This document shows, one piece after another, positions 49,701 to 56,981 of a stretch of 64,000 nt of DNA (positions are counted from its first letter, which is position 1; each line of letters starts with the position of its first letter). The translations under genes and the position numbers were made by a program. This stretch comes from Planctomycetota bacterium (GTDB lineage Bacteria; Planctomycetota; Phycisphaerae; WQYP01), in assembly GCA_021818445.1 (NCBI GenBank), contig JAKAEB010000012.1, positions 1 to 64,000 of the forward strand, in the 5' to 3' direction. A model generated the notes under the pieces. The model was given only the letters and a program-made list of their open reading frames with translations. It was not told the DNA's origin and searched no databases.

Positions 49701-49821
49701 CGGGGTAAACATCATAGCGGGCGCTTTGCAGGCTCATCACGCCGAGAATGATGACGCCCAAGGCAAATGCCAGCACTACCACGCGGTGCGTGAGCGCCAG
49801 CTTAATGATGCGTTGGAACAT
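46723..49821 (-). CDS. RND efflux permease, CzcA/CusA type
   Basis: The 1032-residue inner-membrane pump has the 12-helix RND layout with two large periplasmic loops. The start is FQRIIKLALTHRVVVLAFAL. The helix-4 proton-relay region reads LGGLAIAIGEVVDDAVIDVE, with Asp pairs as in heavy-metal RND pumps, rather than the DD of AcrB-type drug pumps. It takes substrate from the periplasm, drives it outward with proton influx and works with the two upstream products. Substrate (metal ion or other) cannot be fixed. It is the last gene of the operon. Confidence 0.92.
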   Translation of the reverse strand: MFQRIIKLALTHRVVVLAFALGVIILGVMSLQSARYDVYPAFIQPQLKIKTLAPGYSASQVEKLVTAPIERVLSGGVGAVQIQSNSLQGISVVKVLFPGKSNIYRDQQMVADRLAAVAGNLPPGVHAPVLRPLSASIRWVAVAAITGKGITQRHLRTVAVWQIKPALLGVAGVSQVAVFGGETKEYQLRLRSRRLIALHLGLSQVLHAARGASAIAGEGFIDTPNQRLDIRAHGQARTLRQFAQSVITTRHGAPITLGSVSTPIAGHAPIIGQCHFDGHPAVLMMIGIAYGSNLLATSRQVQHVLAGFKSSLSKAHIHLHPKILDSAQMVHLALHNLLHSLLIGAILVAVVLLLFLGHWRTALISCIAIPISFCAAILILVHLGQTINIMTLGGLAIAIGEVVDDAVIDVENVTRRLRLNRKLDVPLPAWRVVLNASIEIRTSVVYATIAVLLVFIPVYSLGGIAGRFFQPMALAYMAAVGSSLLVALTLTPVLSWMLLGTPKVGNQDARIAKGLKSTYARTLRPLLRFPVLAAAAVIVSFVATGLLALRLKPEFLPRLNEQNYVVHLALTSGSSFAQSMAIGDAVTQRLLKMPAVLQVEQRSGRADYGGDVLGPQYSEFMIKIKTLSPRQALMFRHQMQRLVKAFPGVLMSFNSTLTERINETLSGSGAPVVLRVIGANMMHIQQATTLLTHTLRKIPGAGTVIPQTPWFAPRISIHLRRHRLAQWGLTPRAAMDIIPLANSGITVGHVYHSVRVRRVVLCLPGIYRHSVAALKRMPVPTPDGYTPLSSIARIRQTVGFYRISDFDSQRAQMINIHLHHTTAGAFVNAAKAAISHLQLPSGIHLQFAGSAAAQQRATSQLLGRSVLVGLIIIVILNIPFGSWPPTLMLLINLPLAFLGGLVAIRLTGHHMSLGAMVGLVTLMGITMRNGIMLLCHYRHLVQVEGRPWSRDTALEGAVDRIPAILMTALIAVAGLLPLALGAGAPGQEIEGPLAIVVVGGVITSTLLNLFIVPILAARFCRFAPVDSPASEA

Positions 49822-49866
49822 TATTTAATAACCTTTCTCCAGCCGGCGGGCCATTAAACCGCGGCA

Positions 49867-51024
49867 TCAGCCCGATTTTTTTAAACTGTAGGATTGCTCC
49901 ATCGAGAGCAAATACTGCGCCCCGCGAACCACCAATAATCTCGCGTGGGGGGGTAACTGGGGCACAAAACGCCCACCGGGGGCCGGGTGTGAACGCACCA
50001 AACGGATTGGCGAAAAAGTGGTTGTTGATACCTTGGCAAAAACCCATCTGGCACCGCCCCACCACACCATAGCGCGTTGCGGAATGAAATAGCCGTGCTC
50101 CGGATGCCGTCGTTTGGATGTCAGCCATACGGTTATGGGCATACCGGCTCGCAGGTGCGCGACGTTTTGCATGCAGGCCACCATGACCGCGCCACCGGTT
50201 ATTTTTGATGCGTGGCCGGCGATGCCGACAAATGTCAAATGCAGCGGGTGGCCATGCCAGTAGGTTTTCAGATGGAAATGGGGTGGCAGCGAATAATTCA
50301 GCGGAAGAAACGTGCGAACCAGCAGGCGGTGCGGATTCCAGATTTCAAATAATTTCTGGCCCGTCGTTACATCCTGCCCGGGATGAGCCAGCAGTTTTAT
50401 TAACTCTCCACCATGCGTGGGCACCAACGGGATTCCGTCGGCCTGCTTGCCGCCCCCCAGCCATGAGGCCGCCGCCGCAACCATGGCTTGGTCACTGCGG
50501 TAAAGCGACATGGCTTGGGCCAAGGCTGATTGCGCGTCTTCCAGCGTCTGCAAGCTGATGGCTTGATTGCTATTATAAAGGGTTTTGTCACGCTTGAATT
50601 TAATCCTTGCCGTGTCTGCCGAGATTTTCGCGGCAGTCAGGTTGGCTTTGCTTTTGACGAGCAGCAATTTTAACGTGGTTAATTCCGTAGCATTAAGTGA
50701 TGGCATGATCTGTGCAAGGGGTGAATCCGCTTTGGTAAGGGCTAAGAGCTGCGGGAAATGGCGATTACCGACGGCGCGCAACCTACCATCGATCGGTGCC
50801 GACACGATGCAGATATTGGTCGGGTCGATGGCAAGTGTGGCCGGGAATGCCGTCGCTGCGCGATTAATAATTGCCCTGGCTTTGAGGATTGACAGTTGCA
50901 GCCGGGCCTGCTGCCGCGTAGTGAGATGAATATCCGCAGCCGGCGTGGCGGCAAGTGCGGGCATGGCGGTGTATGCGCTGATTAGAAGGCCGACGAGCGG
51001 CCATCGGAATAAATATTTGTTCAT
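49867..51024 (-). CDS. RND membrane fusion protein (HlyD/CusB family)
   Basis: The 385-residue periplasmic adaptor has a signal peptide (about 1-25, ending PALAATPAA). A helical hairpin (about 110-180) is flanked by a split lipoyl domain. PIDGRLRAVGNRH and GGELIKLLAHPGQDVTTGQK are its halves. The barrel and membrane-proximal part contains AHLRAGMPITVWL. It links the RND pump to the outer-membrane channel. It sits 6 bp after the channel gene and 45 bp before the pump gene. Confidence 0.9.
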   Translation of the reverse strand: MNKYLFRWPLVGLLISAYTAMPALAATPAADIHLTTRQQARLQLSILKARAIINRAATAFPATLAIDPTNICIVSAPIDGRLRAVGNRHFPQLLALTKADSPLAQIMPSLNATELTTLKLLLVKSKANLTAAKISADTARIKFKRDKTLYNSNQAISLQTLEDAQSALAQAMSLYRSDQAMVAAAASWLGGGKQADGIPLVPTHGGELIKLLAHPGQDVTTGQKLFEIWNPHRLLVRTFLPLNYSLPPHFHLKTYWHGHPLHLTFVGIAGHASKITGGAVMVACMQNVAHLRAGMPITVWLTSKRRHPEHGYFIPQRAMVWWGGARWVFAKVSTTTFSPIRLVRSHPAPGGRFVPQLPPHARLLVVRGAQYLLSMEQSYSLKKSG

Positions 51025-51030
51025 GATCAG

Positions 51031-52464
51031 TCATCCATTCCTGTTCGGCCGCCGGCTTATCACCCGCACCGGCGGTGTCACCACCTTTTTCCGCACCACC
51101 AGCGACCGGTCCGTCGAGATGGGAATTTGCAGGTCGTTTTCAATACGGGTAATGGCCAGTTGGGCCTGCTCCCGTGCTGTGGCCGCCTCGATCAGGTCCG
51201 TCTCCAGCAGCAACCGCACATTGAGCCAGGCAATCCGGGATGCGGCCCCTTTGGCCAGACGTTCTTTCTCAAGCACCTCCGCAATGGTTTGCCGTCGCGC
51301 CAGTGCGTGCCAACGCCGCCAGCGATGGTAGGCGGCGCGATATATATTCATGTCAGTCTGAAGGTCAGTTATCACATGGGCCTGGAGGATATTTAATTTA
51401 TCGGCAATCAATTTGCGCCGGGCGATGGCGGTGGCGATATTACCCTGATTGCGATCGAAGATGGGCAGGGCCACGCTGATACCGAAGGAATATCGATCGG
51501 TGCCGCGATTAAACTGATAGCCCGGTCCAAGGTGCACATTGGGATATTGAAGGGCTATTTGATATTTAAGGTTTTGCTGCGCCGCATCATAACGGCATAT
51601 CAATGCATAGACATCCAGTCGATTGGCCATGGCCAACTGCAAATTCTCCCTGAGTTTCAATCGCGTCGGCGATGGGACAAAACCAAGCGGCTTTAGCTGA
51701 AAATGTATCTGCCGCAGTCTGTCCTGCGATACATCAAGCACGGCGGCAATTTGGGCCAGCGCTATCGCCTGTTTATAAGCGGCCTGAGAGCCGGATATCT
51801 CAGCACGCTGATATTGAATACGAATGCGCAGCAATTGTGTGCGGGCCACTGCCCCTTGAGCAAAACGGGATGCGTAGAGCGTAACGAGCGAATGCTGGGT
51901 TTTGGCCAGAGATTCTTTCAGGGCGGCTACCTTTTGCGCGTAGGCCCAGCGGATCAACCGACGCCGCAATTTGATGCGCATCCGCCACGCAGCCTGCAGA
52001 ATATCCCAGCCGCGCGCGGCAAGAATTGCCTTCGCCTGCCGAACTTTATCCTGCATTTTCCCGGCGGTTTGAATCGGTATGCTGAATGACACACCCAGTG
52101 TCCATGGATTGCCAAGCACCTTGGCCGCATAACGCGGTTGGAAGGACAGACGCGGATTGGGCAATAATCCCGCCTGCATCACTACGCCCTTTTGCTCCTG
52201 CAAACGGGCCTGCAACGCCGCAATCGTCGGGCTCCAATGCCACGCGGTGACACTCAGTTCGTTCAGGCTCCACCGCTGCGGAAAAGCTTTCGGTGGCGGC
52301 CCACCGTACCGGCGGGCAAAGGCCTGGGTTGTCGGGCTGAAAAAATTATGCCGATGAAATGCCTTCCACGTGGATTGCAATTGCAGCGGCTTGGAATGAT
52401 ATTGGGTGCAGCCGGCCAGCCATGCAGCCGCGGCGATGGCTGCACACCTTGCCCAGTGCTTCAT
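51031..52464 (-). CDS. TolC/CusC-family outer membrane efflux lipoprotein
   Basis: The 477-residue protein starts at ATG 52464, giving a signal with lipobox LAGC (Cys18). The rest shows two repeated TolC-type halves with long helices: WSPTIAALQARLQEQKGVVM and later the LRENLQLAMANRLDVYALI repeat. The second half contains FGISVALPIFDRNQGNIATA, a typical OEP motif. It forms the outer-membrane duct of the pump and is the first gene of the minus-strand operon, divergent from the next secreted protein. Confidence 0.9.
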   Translation of the reverse strand: MKHWARCAAIAAAAWLAGCTQYHSKPLQLQSTWKAFHRHNFFSPTTQAFARRYGGPPPKAFPQRWSLNELSVTAWHWSPTIAALQARLQEQKGVVMQAGLLPNPRLSFQPRYAAKVLGNPWTLGVSFSIPIQTAGKMQDKVRQAKAILAARGWDILQAAWRMRIKLRRRLIRWAYAQKVAALKESLAKTQHSLVTLYASRFAQGAVARTQLLRIRIQYQRAEISGSQAAYKQAIALAQIAAVLDVSQDRLRQIHFQLKPLGFVPSPTRLKLRENLQLAMANRLDVYALICRYDAAQQNLKYQIALQYPNVHLGPGYQFNRGTDRYSFGISVALPIFDRNQGNIATAIARRKLIADKLNILQAHVITDLQTDMNIYRAAYHRWRRWHALARRQTIAEVLEKERLAKGAASRIAWLNVRLLLETDLIEAATAREQAQLAITRIENDLQIPISTDRSLVVRKKVVTPPVRVISRRPNRNG

Positions 52465-52622
52465 GCGACACCTGAAGGTGGCATGACAAAAGGCCTCGCG
52501 CCTGGACAATCCTTGATCCATCAGGTCCACATCAAACCATACCACCTGTGCCCCGCCGCACCGGCATGACTCGCCATTATTGCGTATCGCAACTGAAACG
52601 CAATCGGAGTATCATATATAGG

Positions 52623-53561
52623 ATGAAAACCGTCGGGCAGAATTCTCCAAGGCACCGCACGATTCCCCACCGCTTGGCGGCCAGCGCGGCAGCCATCATG
52701 CTTTGTGCGATGGCATCGGGCACGGCCACGGCAGCCCCGCAACTTCCGCCAGCGGCCCGCCTGACGCAAAGTCATCACGCCGCGCGACTGACGACCGTGA
52801 AGGCGAAAAAGTTGGCGAAAGTTCCAACCTACCAAAACGGTCAGCGTCTGAATCGTATCCTTGTACGGGTTATGCCGTATCACCGCGGTGCCTTTTACGT
52901 GAAGCTTTTGCCGCAAAAACCGACGCCCGGGCCTGCTTTACTGGCACTTCCCAGTTTGACGTTGGAAAAATTATTGGCGCTGGCCAAAACCGATCAAGAA
53001 CTGGTGGTCAGCGGACGGGTGAGCGTTTATGGCGGCAAATACTATTTCATGCTGGCATCACACATCTATCAACCGGGCCAATTCGGTTTACGCACCGGGC
53101 ATGCAATGGGAGATATCAGTCGGCAGCGTGCAAGCCAGCAACGCGCCGCGACCGTTCTGAAAAAACTCCTCAGCCACTCGATCAGCGCACCGGCGTCCGA
53201 GCGTATCACCATCAAGCCGGCCGCCGTTGTCCGTGTGCCGATGCAGGATATGAACCGCCCGGGTGACAAATCGGCCCCGGCCGTGGCGGAGGGTACGTAC
53301 ATCTGGAACCGAATGGGCCATCTGATGTATGAACCGATCATACGCCAATGGGTTTTTGTGTTTTTAAGTGATGGCCGCCGCACGCCGGACGCACCCATCA
53401 TCATTCTCCCTTCGCCGCAACTGGCGGACATGCAGGCACTGGAAGAACAAAATCATTCCCGTGCCGTGCTGCGTATCAGCGGGATTGTGACCGAGTTCCG
53501 AGACCATAATTTTTTAATGCCAACCTACGTGCAGCTCTATCACAACTTGGGCAGGTTCTGA
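52623..53561 (+). CDS. Secreted hypothetical protein
   Basis: The 312-residue protein starts at ATG 52623 with an AT-rich leader (ATATATAGG) before it. A signal peptide (about 1-40, ending SGTATAAPQ) is followed by beta-rich stretches (LNRILVRVMPYHRGAFYVKL, LVVSGRVSVYGGKYYFMLAS) with OB-like character. Its 3' end overlaps the convergent DUF190 gene by 22 nt. Unknown function. Confidence 0.65.
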   Translation: MKTVGQNSPRHRTIPHRLAASAAAIMLCAMASGTATAAPQLPPAARLTQSHHAARLTTVKAKKLAKVPTYQNGQRLNRILVRVMPYHRGAFYVKLLPQKPTPGPALLALPSLTLEKLLALAKTDQELVVSGRVSVYGGKYYFMLASHIYQPGQFGLRTGHAMGDISRQRASQQRAATVLKKLLSHSISAPASERITIKPAAVVRVPMQDMNRPGDKSAPAVAEGTYIWNRMGHLMYEPIIRQWVFVFLSDGRRTPDAPIIILPSPQLADMQALEEQNHSRAVLRISGIVTEFRDHNFLMPTYVQLYHNLGRF

Positions 53562-54304
53562 TCTGCCCCGGCCCGATAGGCGATCACTTTTACCTCTTCC
53601 ATCGTTATCATCCCCTCGGTGACCATCTGATCCAGGTGCGGCAGAAGGCGTTCTATCTTTTCGCGTGAATCGACAAGTTCAATGACAATGGGCAAATCGG
53701 AAGACATGGCAAGGATTTTGTCGCTGTGTACCACGCTGTTGGCACCAAATCCCATGGCCCCCTGCAGCACGGTGGCCCCACTTAAGCCCAGTTCTCGGGC
53801 TTTTTGCAATATCGCCTCATGGAGGGGCTTTTTGTCGAAATGATCCGATTCGCCAATAAAAATACGCAGCAATACACCGTCGGAATGGGTGTGCATCGGC
53901 AATACTCCTTCAAAGGCAGGCATAGTGCTGAGCGGTTGGATATGCCCACTGAGCCGGGCCTTACCCGGTGGTGAGTGCTCGTGGGGGCGATACATGACAA
54001 CGGCCGCCCGTTCCATGGTGGCAAAACCATGATGCAAAATTTTCTCCGCGACATCCTTAAGAAACGCGATGAGCTTTTCCCCGTCGTCAACACTTTCCAA
54101 TATCACCGGCGTATCACCGGTCAACCGCAGCGCCGATGGCTTGATGAATCCTCGGCTGCCAAAGCCCATAATGCCCCGCAAAATGGTAAGGCCGGCCAGT
54201 TGGTGCTTCGCAGCCTGCTGCATTACCCGTTCGTAGGCTGGCGCAAGGTGATATACGTCGGCGCTGCGCATGTATATTCTCAATAATACTTTTTCACCAA
54301 TCAT
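53540..54304 (-). CDS. Tandem DUF190 protein of the fluoride operon
   Basis: The 254-residue protein carries two DUF190 domains in tandem. Residues 1-105 contain VLLRIYMRSAD and GLTILRGIMGFGSRG; residues 140-245 contain VLLRIFIGESDHFDKKPLHE and GATVLQGAMGFGANSV. DUF190 proteins have a PII-like fold and are commonly encoded next to crcB. Here the gene starts 35 bp after crcB on the same strand, behind a fluoride riboswitch. GGAG lies 6 nt before ATG 54304. It is likely an accessory or sensor for fluoride export. Usual members have a single domain. Confidence 0.88.
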   Translation of the reverse strand: MIGEKVLLRIYMRSADVYHLAPAYERVMQQAAKHQLAGLTILRGIMGFGSRGFIKPSALRLTGDTPVILESVDDGEKLIAFLKDVAEKILHHGFATMERAAVVMYRPHEHSPPGKARLSGHIQPLSTMPAFEGVLPMHTHSDGVLLRIFIGESDHFDKKPLHEAILQKARELGLSGATVLQGAMGFGANSVVHSDKILAMSSDLPIVIELVDSREKIERLLPHLDQMVTEGMITMEEVKVIAYRAGADQNLPKL

Positions 54305-54339
54305 CGCAGTCTCCGTCGGCGGACGAATTGATTCATGTG

Positions 54340-54726
54340 TCAACTCATCCGATGCCCAATGATAACACCCGCTCTTACCGCCAGCAGCCCCAGCACCACA
54401 CTACCGATGATGTAAAGAATGCCGCGAATGGAGGCACCATCACTGAGCATTTTGTCCGACTCAAACATGTAGGTGGAAAAGGTGGTGTAGGCACCGACAA
54501 ACCCCACGGCAAAACCAATGCGGATGGGGTCAGGAATGCTTAAACGGCTTTGTGCATAGGTAAGAAACCACCCCAGCAGCAGGCACCCGGAAATATTGAT
54601 GATGAAGGTGCCGAAGGGGAACAGTGTCGATATCCGCCCACACAGTCGGGCGACGCCATAGCGGGCAAGAGACCCAAAAAAGCCAAATACCCCCACCGAC
54701 ACCCACAATAAAAGCGTATTTTTCAC
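54340..54726 (-). CDS. crcB: Fluoride exporter CrcB/Fluc
   Basis: The 128-residue four-helix channel matches Fluc: GVFGFFGSLARYGVARL, FGTFIINISGCLLLGWFL and the conserved GFVGAYTTFSTYMFES. It forms a dual-topology dimer that lets fluoride leave the cytoplasm. The start is GTG 54726, preceded by AAGGGG 8 nt upstream and giving the usual length; the frame extends to 54837, but that part overlaps the riboswitch and terminator. A promoter, riboswitch and terminator precede it. Confidence 0.95.
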   Translation of the reverse strand: MKNTLLLWVSVGVFGFFGSLARYGVARLCGRISTLFPFGTFIINISGCLLLGWFLTYAQSRLSIPDPIRIGFAVGFVGAYTTFSTYMFESDKMLSDGASIRGILYIIGSVVLGLLAVRAGVIIGHRMS

Positions 54727-54762
54727 CCGCGTTACCCCTTTTACTGCTGCCTGCATAAACAC

Positions 54763-54787
54763 AAAAACCCCGGCGAATCCGCCGAGG
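54763..54787 (-). terminator. Riboswitch-controlled intrinsic terminator before crcB
   Basis: On the minus strand the stem CCTCGGCG/CGCCGGGG (8 bp, one G-T) with loop GATT is followed by TTTTT. It lies about 31 nt after the fluoride aptamer and 37 nt before the crcB start, in the place of an expression platform that fluoride binding would prevent from forming. Confidence 0.8.
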
Positions 54788-54817
54788 TTCAATACCATCC
54801 CGGTCGGCTTGCCGCCG

Positions 54818-54875
54818 CCAGGAGTCATCATTCCCAAATAAATCGGGACTATTCAGGTGAACTCCATCACCTTTA
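54818..54875 (-). promoter_or_regulatory. Fluoride riboswitch (crcB motif)
   Basis: On the minus strand the aptamer core is intact: GGTGATGGAGTTCACC forms the first stem, an internal region follows, and TGATGACTCCTGG is the near-invariant 3' part of the motif. It lies directly upstream of crcB with a terminator between. It would switch on crcB and the DUF190 gene when fluoride is high. Confidence 0.93.
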
Positions 54876-54884
54876 ATAGAAGGG

Positions 54885-54914
54885 ATATTAACGACCTCGG
54901 AGGCGCATTGTCAA
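54885..54914 (-). promoter_or_regulatory. Promoter of the fluoride operon
   Basis: On the minus strand a perfect -35 TTGACA (54914-54909) and a -10 TAATAT (54890-54885) lie 18 bp apart. The predicted start site is a few bases before the riboswitch aptamer. Confidence 0.75.
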
Positions 54915-54977
54915 GGTGCGTCTGCGGCAGCGTTGGCCGTGACGCCGGCAGCGGCAGGGCATTTCCGCACCGCCATC

Positions 54978-55157
54978 ATGAAGGAACGCGATGACGGCTA
55001 CATCGTGGATCGGCTGTTTCTTCGTCCGCTGACAGCCACGGCCACCCTGCTCTCGCGAGCGTTGGCACGATTACACCGCCCGGCAGTGGTTAACGCCTAT
55101 GCGGCATGGGTTTTTATTGCCCTGCTGCTGATGCTGCTAATCAATCGCATCTGGTGA
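54978..55157 (+). CDS. Small single-TM protein, copy A
   Basis: The 59-residue open frame (ATG 54978, stop TGA followed by TAA) encodes a charged N-terminus (KERDDGYIVDRLFLRPLTA), an Arg-rich amphipathic part and one TM helix (about 38-56). The part from Val10 on is repeated at 62253-62405. Five of the six base differences fall at third codon positions, which supports coding. The GYIVDRLFLRP stretch loosely recalls the C-terminal region of complex-I NuoL-like subunits, but this is weak. No strong SD. Function unknown. Confidence 0.45.
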   Translation: MKERDDGYIVDRLFLRPLTATATLLSRALARLHRPAVVNAYAAWVFIALLLMLLINRIW

Positions 55158-55160
55158 TAA
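55004..55160 (+). repeat. 157-bp direct repeat flanking the CRISPR locus, copy A
   Basis: 151 of 157 bases equal those of 62252-62408, same orientation, 7248 bp apart. It covers the 3' part of the small-protein frame through TGATAA. The CRISPR array, leader, tracrRNA and cas12b all lie between the two copies. Confidence 0.95.
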
Positions 55161-55213
55161 TGCGGCGGGCATTACCGTCGGGGCACCATTTGCATTCCCA
55201 TCGGGTAATCGCT

Positions 55214-56611
55214 GCGCCCATCGATCAGGGTCGCGTCGGGCGTTGCGACTGGCCGTGCTGCCGCACGTGATTCTATTGTCCAGAGTGTCCATCGATCAGG
55301 GTCGCGTCGGACGTTGCGACCACGCCCATCACGCGGCGCACGCGGCCCGGGGACCGGTGTCCATCGATCAGGGTCGCGTCGGACGTTGCGACCAACTGCC
55401 CCTCCTTGTGAGGCAAGATAGTCGCTGGGTGTCCATCGATCAGGGTCGCGTCGGACGTTGCGACGACTTTGCGAAAGTTGATAAAGAGACGACTTTTCCT
55501 GTGTCCATCGATCAGGGTCGCGTCGGACGTTGCGACGGCGTGCGAGTCAAATAGCCGCCCCCAAGTTACGTTGTGTCCATCGATCAGGGTCGCGTCGGAC
55601 GTTGCGACGAACCGTATTGACAGCTCGTGCGTGCTATGTGAATCGTGTCCATCGATCAGGGTCGCGTCGGACGTTGCGACCAATCACGGCCGCACCGGCT
55701 CGCGTGCCCCGGCGAAGTGTCCATCGATCAGGGTCGCGTCGGACGTTGCGACAACCCCGGCATGCGATACCGATATGGGGAAGTTACAGTGTCCATCGAT
55801 CAGGGTCGCGTCGGACGTTGCGACTGTAGCGTGACCTCTGTTCCGGGGCGATGAGCACTGGTGTCCATCGATCAGGGTCGCGTCGGACGTTGCGACAGGC
55901 TTAACATTGCTCGCATTTACGATATATTTTTGGTGTCCATCGATCAGGGTCGCGTCGGACGTTGCGACCTCGCCACGCTGGCCTTGATATGCGAGCCCAT
56001 CTACGTGTCCATCGATCAGGGTCGCGTCGGACGTTGCGACAGAGACCATACCGCGGAATGGTGGCAACCAATTGGTGTCCATCGATCAGGGTCGCGTCGG
56101 ACGTTGCGACATCATATCATCTAAGGTTTGCATTAACTTCAATGCTGTGTCCATCGATCAGGGTCGCGTCGGACGTTGCGACAATCTGGTCAGAATCTAC
56201 GACAAGACACAGGAATTGTGTCCATCGATCAGGGTCGCGTCGGACGTTGCGACTCTTTTTAACCTTAACTTTCTTCGATTCAATTGTAGTGTGTCCATCG
56301 ATCAGGGTCGCGTCGGACGTTGCGACCACTTGCTAATCTTCCGGCGTCAATATCTACTTGGGTGTCCATCGATCAGGGTCGCGTCGGACGTTGCGACAAG
56401 ATTTAGCCGGTTATTCGGTTCAGTGTATTAACGTGTCCATCGATCAGGGTCGCGTCGGACGTTGCGACGTTGATGGTTGCGGTGATTCCCGTGGTGATGG
56501 AAGTGTGTCCATCGATCAGGGTCGCGTCGGACGTTGCGACCGTGACCTGTTCGTCCTGATCCATTTCGACTTCGAGTGTCCATCGATCAGGGTCGCGTCG
56601 GACGTTGCGAC
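55214..56611 (-). CRISPR. Type V-B CRISPR array, 20 repeats and 19 spacers
   Basis: Repeats of 36 nt start at 55214, 55285, 55357, then at about 72-nt intervals to 56576. On the minus strand each begins GTCGCAACGTCCGACGCGAC and ends GATCGATGGACAC. The 5' half can form the stem GTCGC/GCGAC. Spacers are 34-37 nt, mostly 36. All repeats are identical except the one at 55214, which has three changes, marking the old (leader-distal) end. This puts the leader to the right and transcription on the minus strand, the same as cas12b. The 3' end resembles the GGCAC end of known V-B repeats. The newest spacer should be 56541-56575. Confidence 0.98.
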
Positions 56612-56887
56612 TGCGCGCTTGCAAATCTGCACGGCGGCGGCATTTACGGAGGCTTTTGCGAGTGCCGGCAAGCAAGCGTCTATGCATTAGCAATAGTGAA
56701 CTCCACGCGAGCCACGAAACTGGCCACAGCGGCCAGCTCCCAAAGCTGCGAGCGACCCCACCCCCTCCCGGCACCACCTGGCCGCTCGCAGGAAAGATGG
56801 CACGGAACCGCGCCCCATGGCGCGGAAACCCATTCAGAGAGCAGCGCCGTCCCAGTTGCCAAAGAACGCCGGGCCGGTCGGACGGTA
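56612..56887 (-). promoter_or_regulatory. CRISPR leader region
   Basis: The 276-bp stretch between the array's conserved end and the predicted tracrRNA is non-coding in appearance and should hold the array promoter and integration signals. I could not choose a -35/-10 pair with confidence. Confidence 0.6.
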
Positions 56888-56974
56888 TCCAACGCGGGCC
56901 TGATCGATGCCGAGTGCCAAGCCCATTGAAGGGGAAGACACGTTCTCGGAGGTGCGTCACCCTATAGGTGACGC
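56888..56974 (-). ncRNA. Predicted tracrRNA of the Cas12b system
   Basis: On the minus strand, 7 nt after the cas12b stop, comes the hairpin GCGTCACC-TATAG-GGTGACGC (56974-56954). Then follow CCGAG (56949-56945), GTGTC (56941-56937), a CCC/GGG hairpin, CTCGG (56914-56910) closing the CCGAG stem, and the anti-repeat 56909-56888 beginning CATCGATCAGG. The anti-repeat pairs with the crRNA repeat over 20 of 22 positions (one G-U), 11 of them consecutive. GTGTC can pair with the repeat's last five bases GACAC. This stem order matches the Alicyclobacillus Cas12b tracrRNA as I recall it. Exact ends are not known. Confidence 0.88.
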
Positions 56975-56981
56975 AAATAAT

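Noticed and set aside
55243-56690. Open reading frames on both strands through the CRISPR array with repeated peptide units
   Set aside because: They arise because the 72-nt repeat-spacer unit is a multiple of three and the repeat lacks stops in some frames. The peptides only mirror the DNA repeat.
56403-56960. 185-codon minus-strand frame through leader and first spacers
   Set aside because: It overlaps the predicted tracrRNA and array, has no SD and has an Arg/Trp-rich composition typical of non-coding GC-rich DNA.
56954-56974. Hairpin after the cas12b stop as an intrinsic terminator
   Set aside because: No T tract follows, and its place at the 5' side of the anti-repeat module fits the first stem of a Cas12b tracrRNA better.
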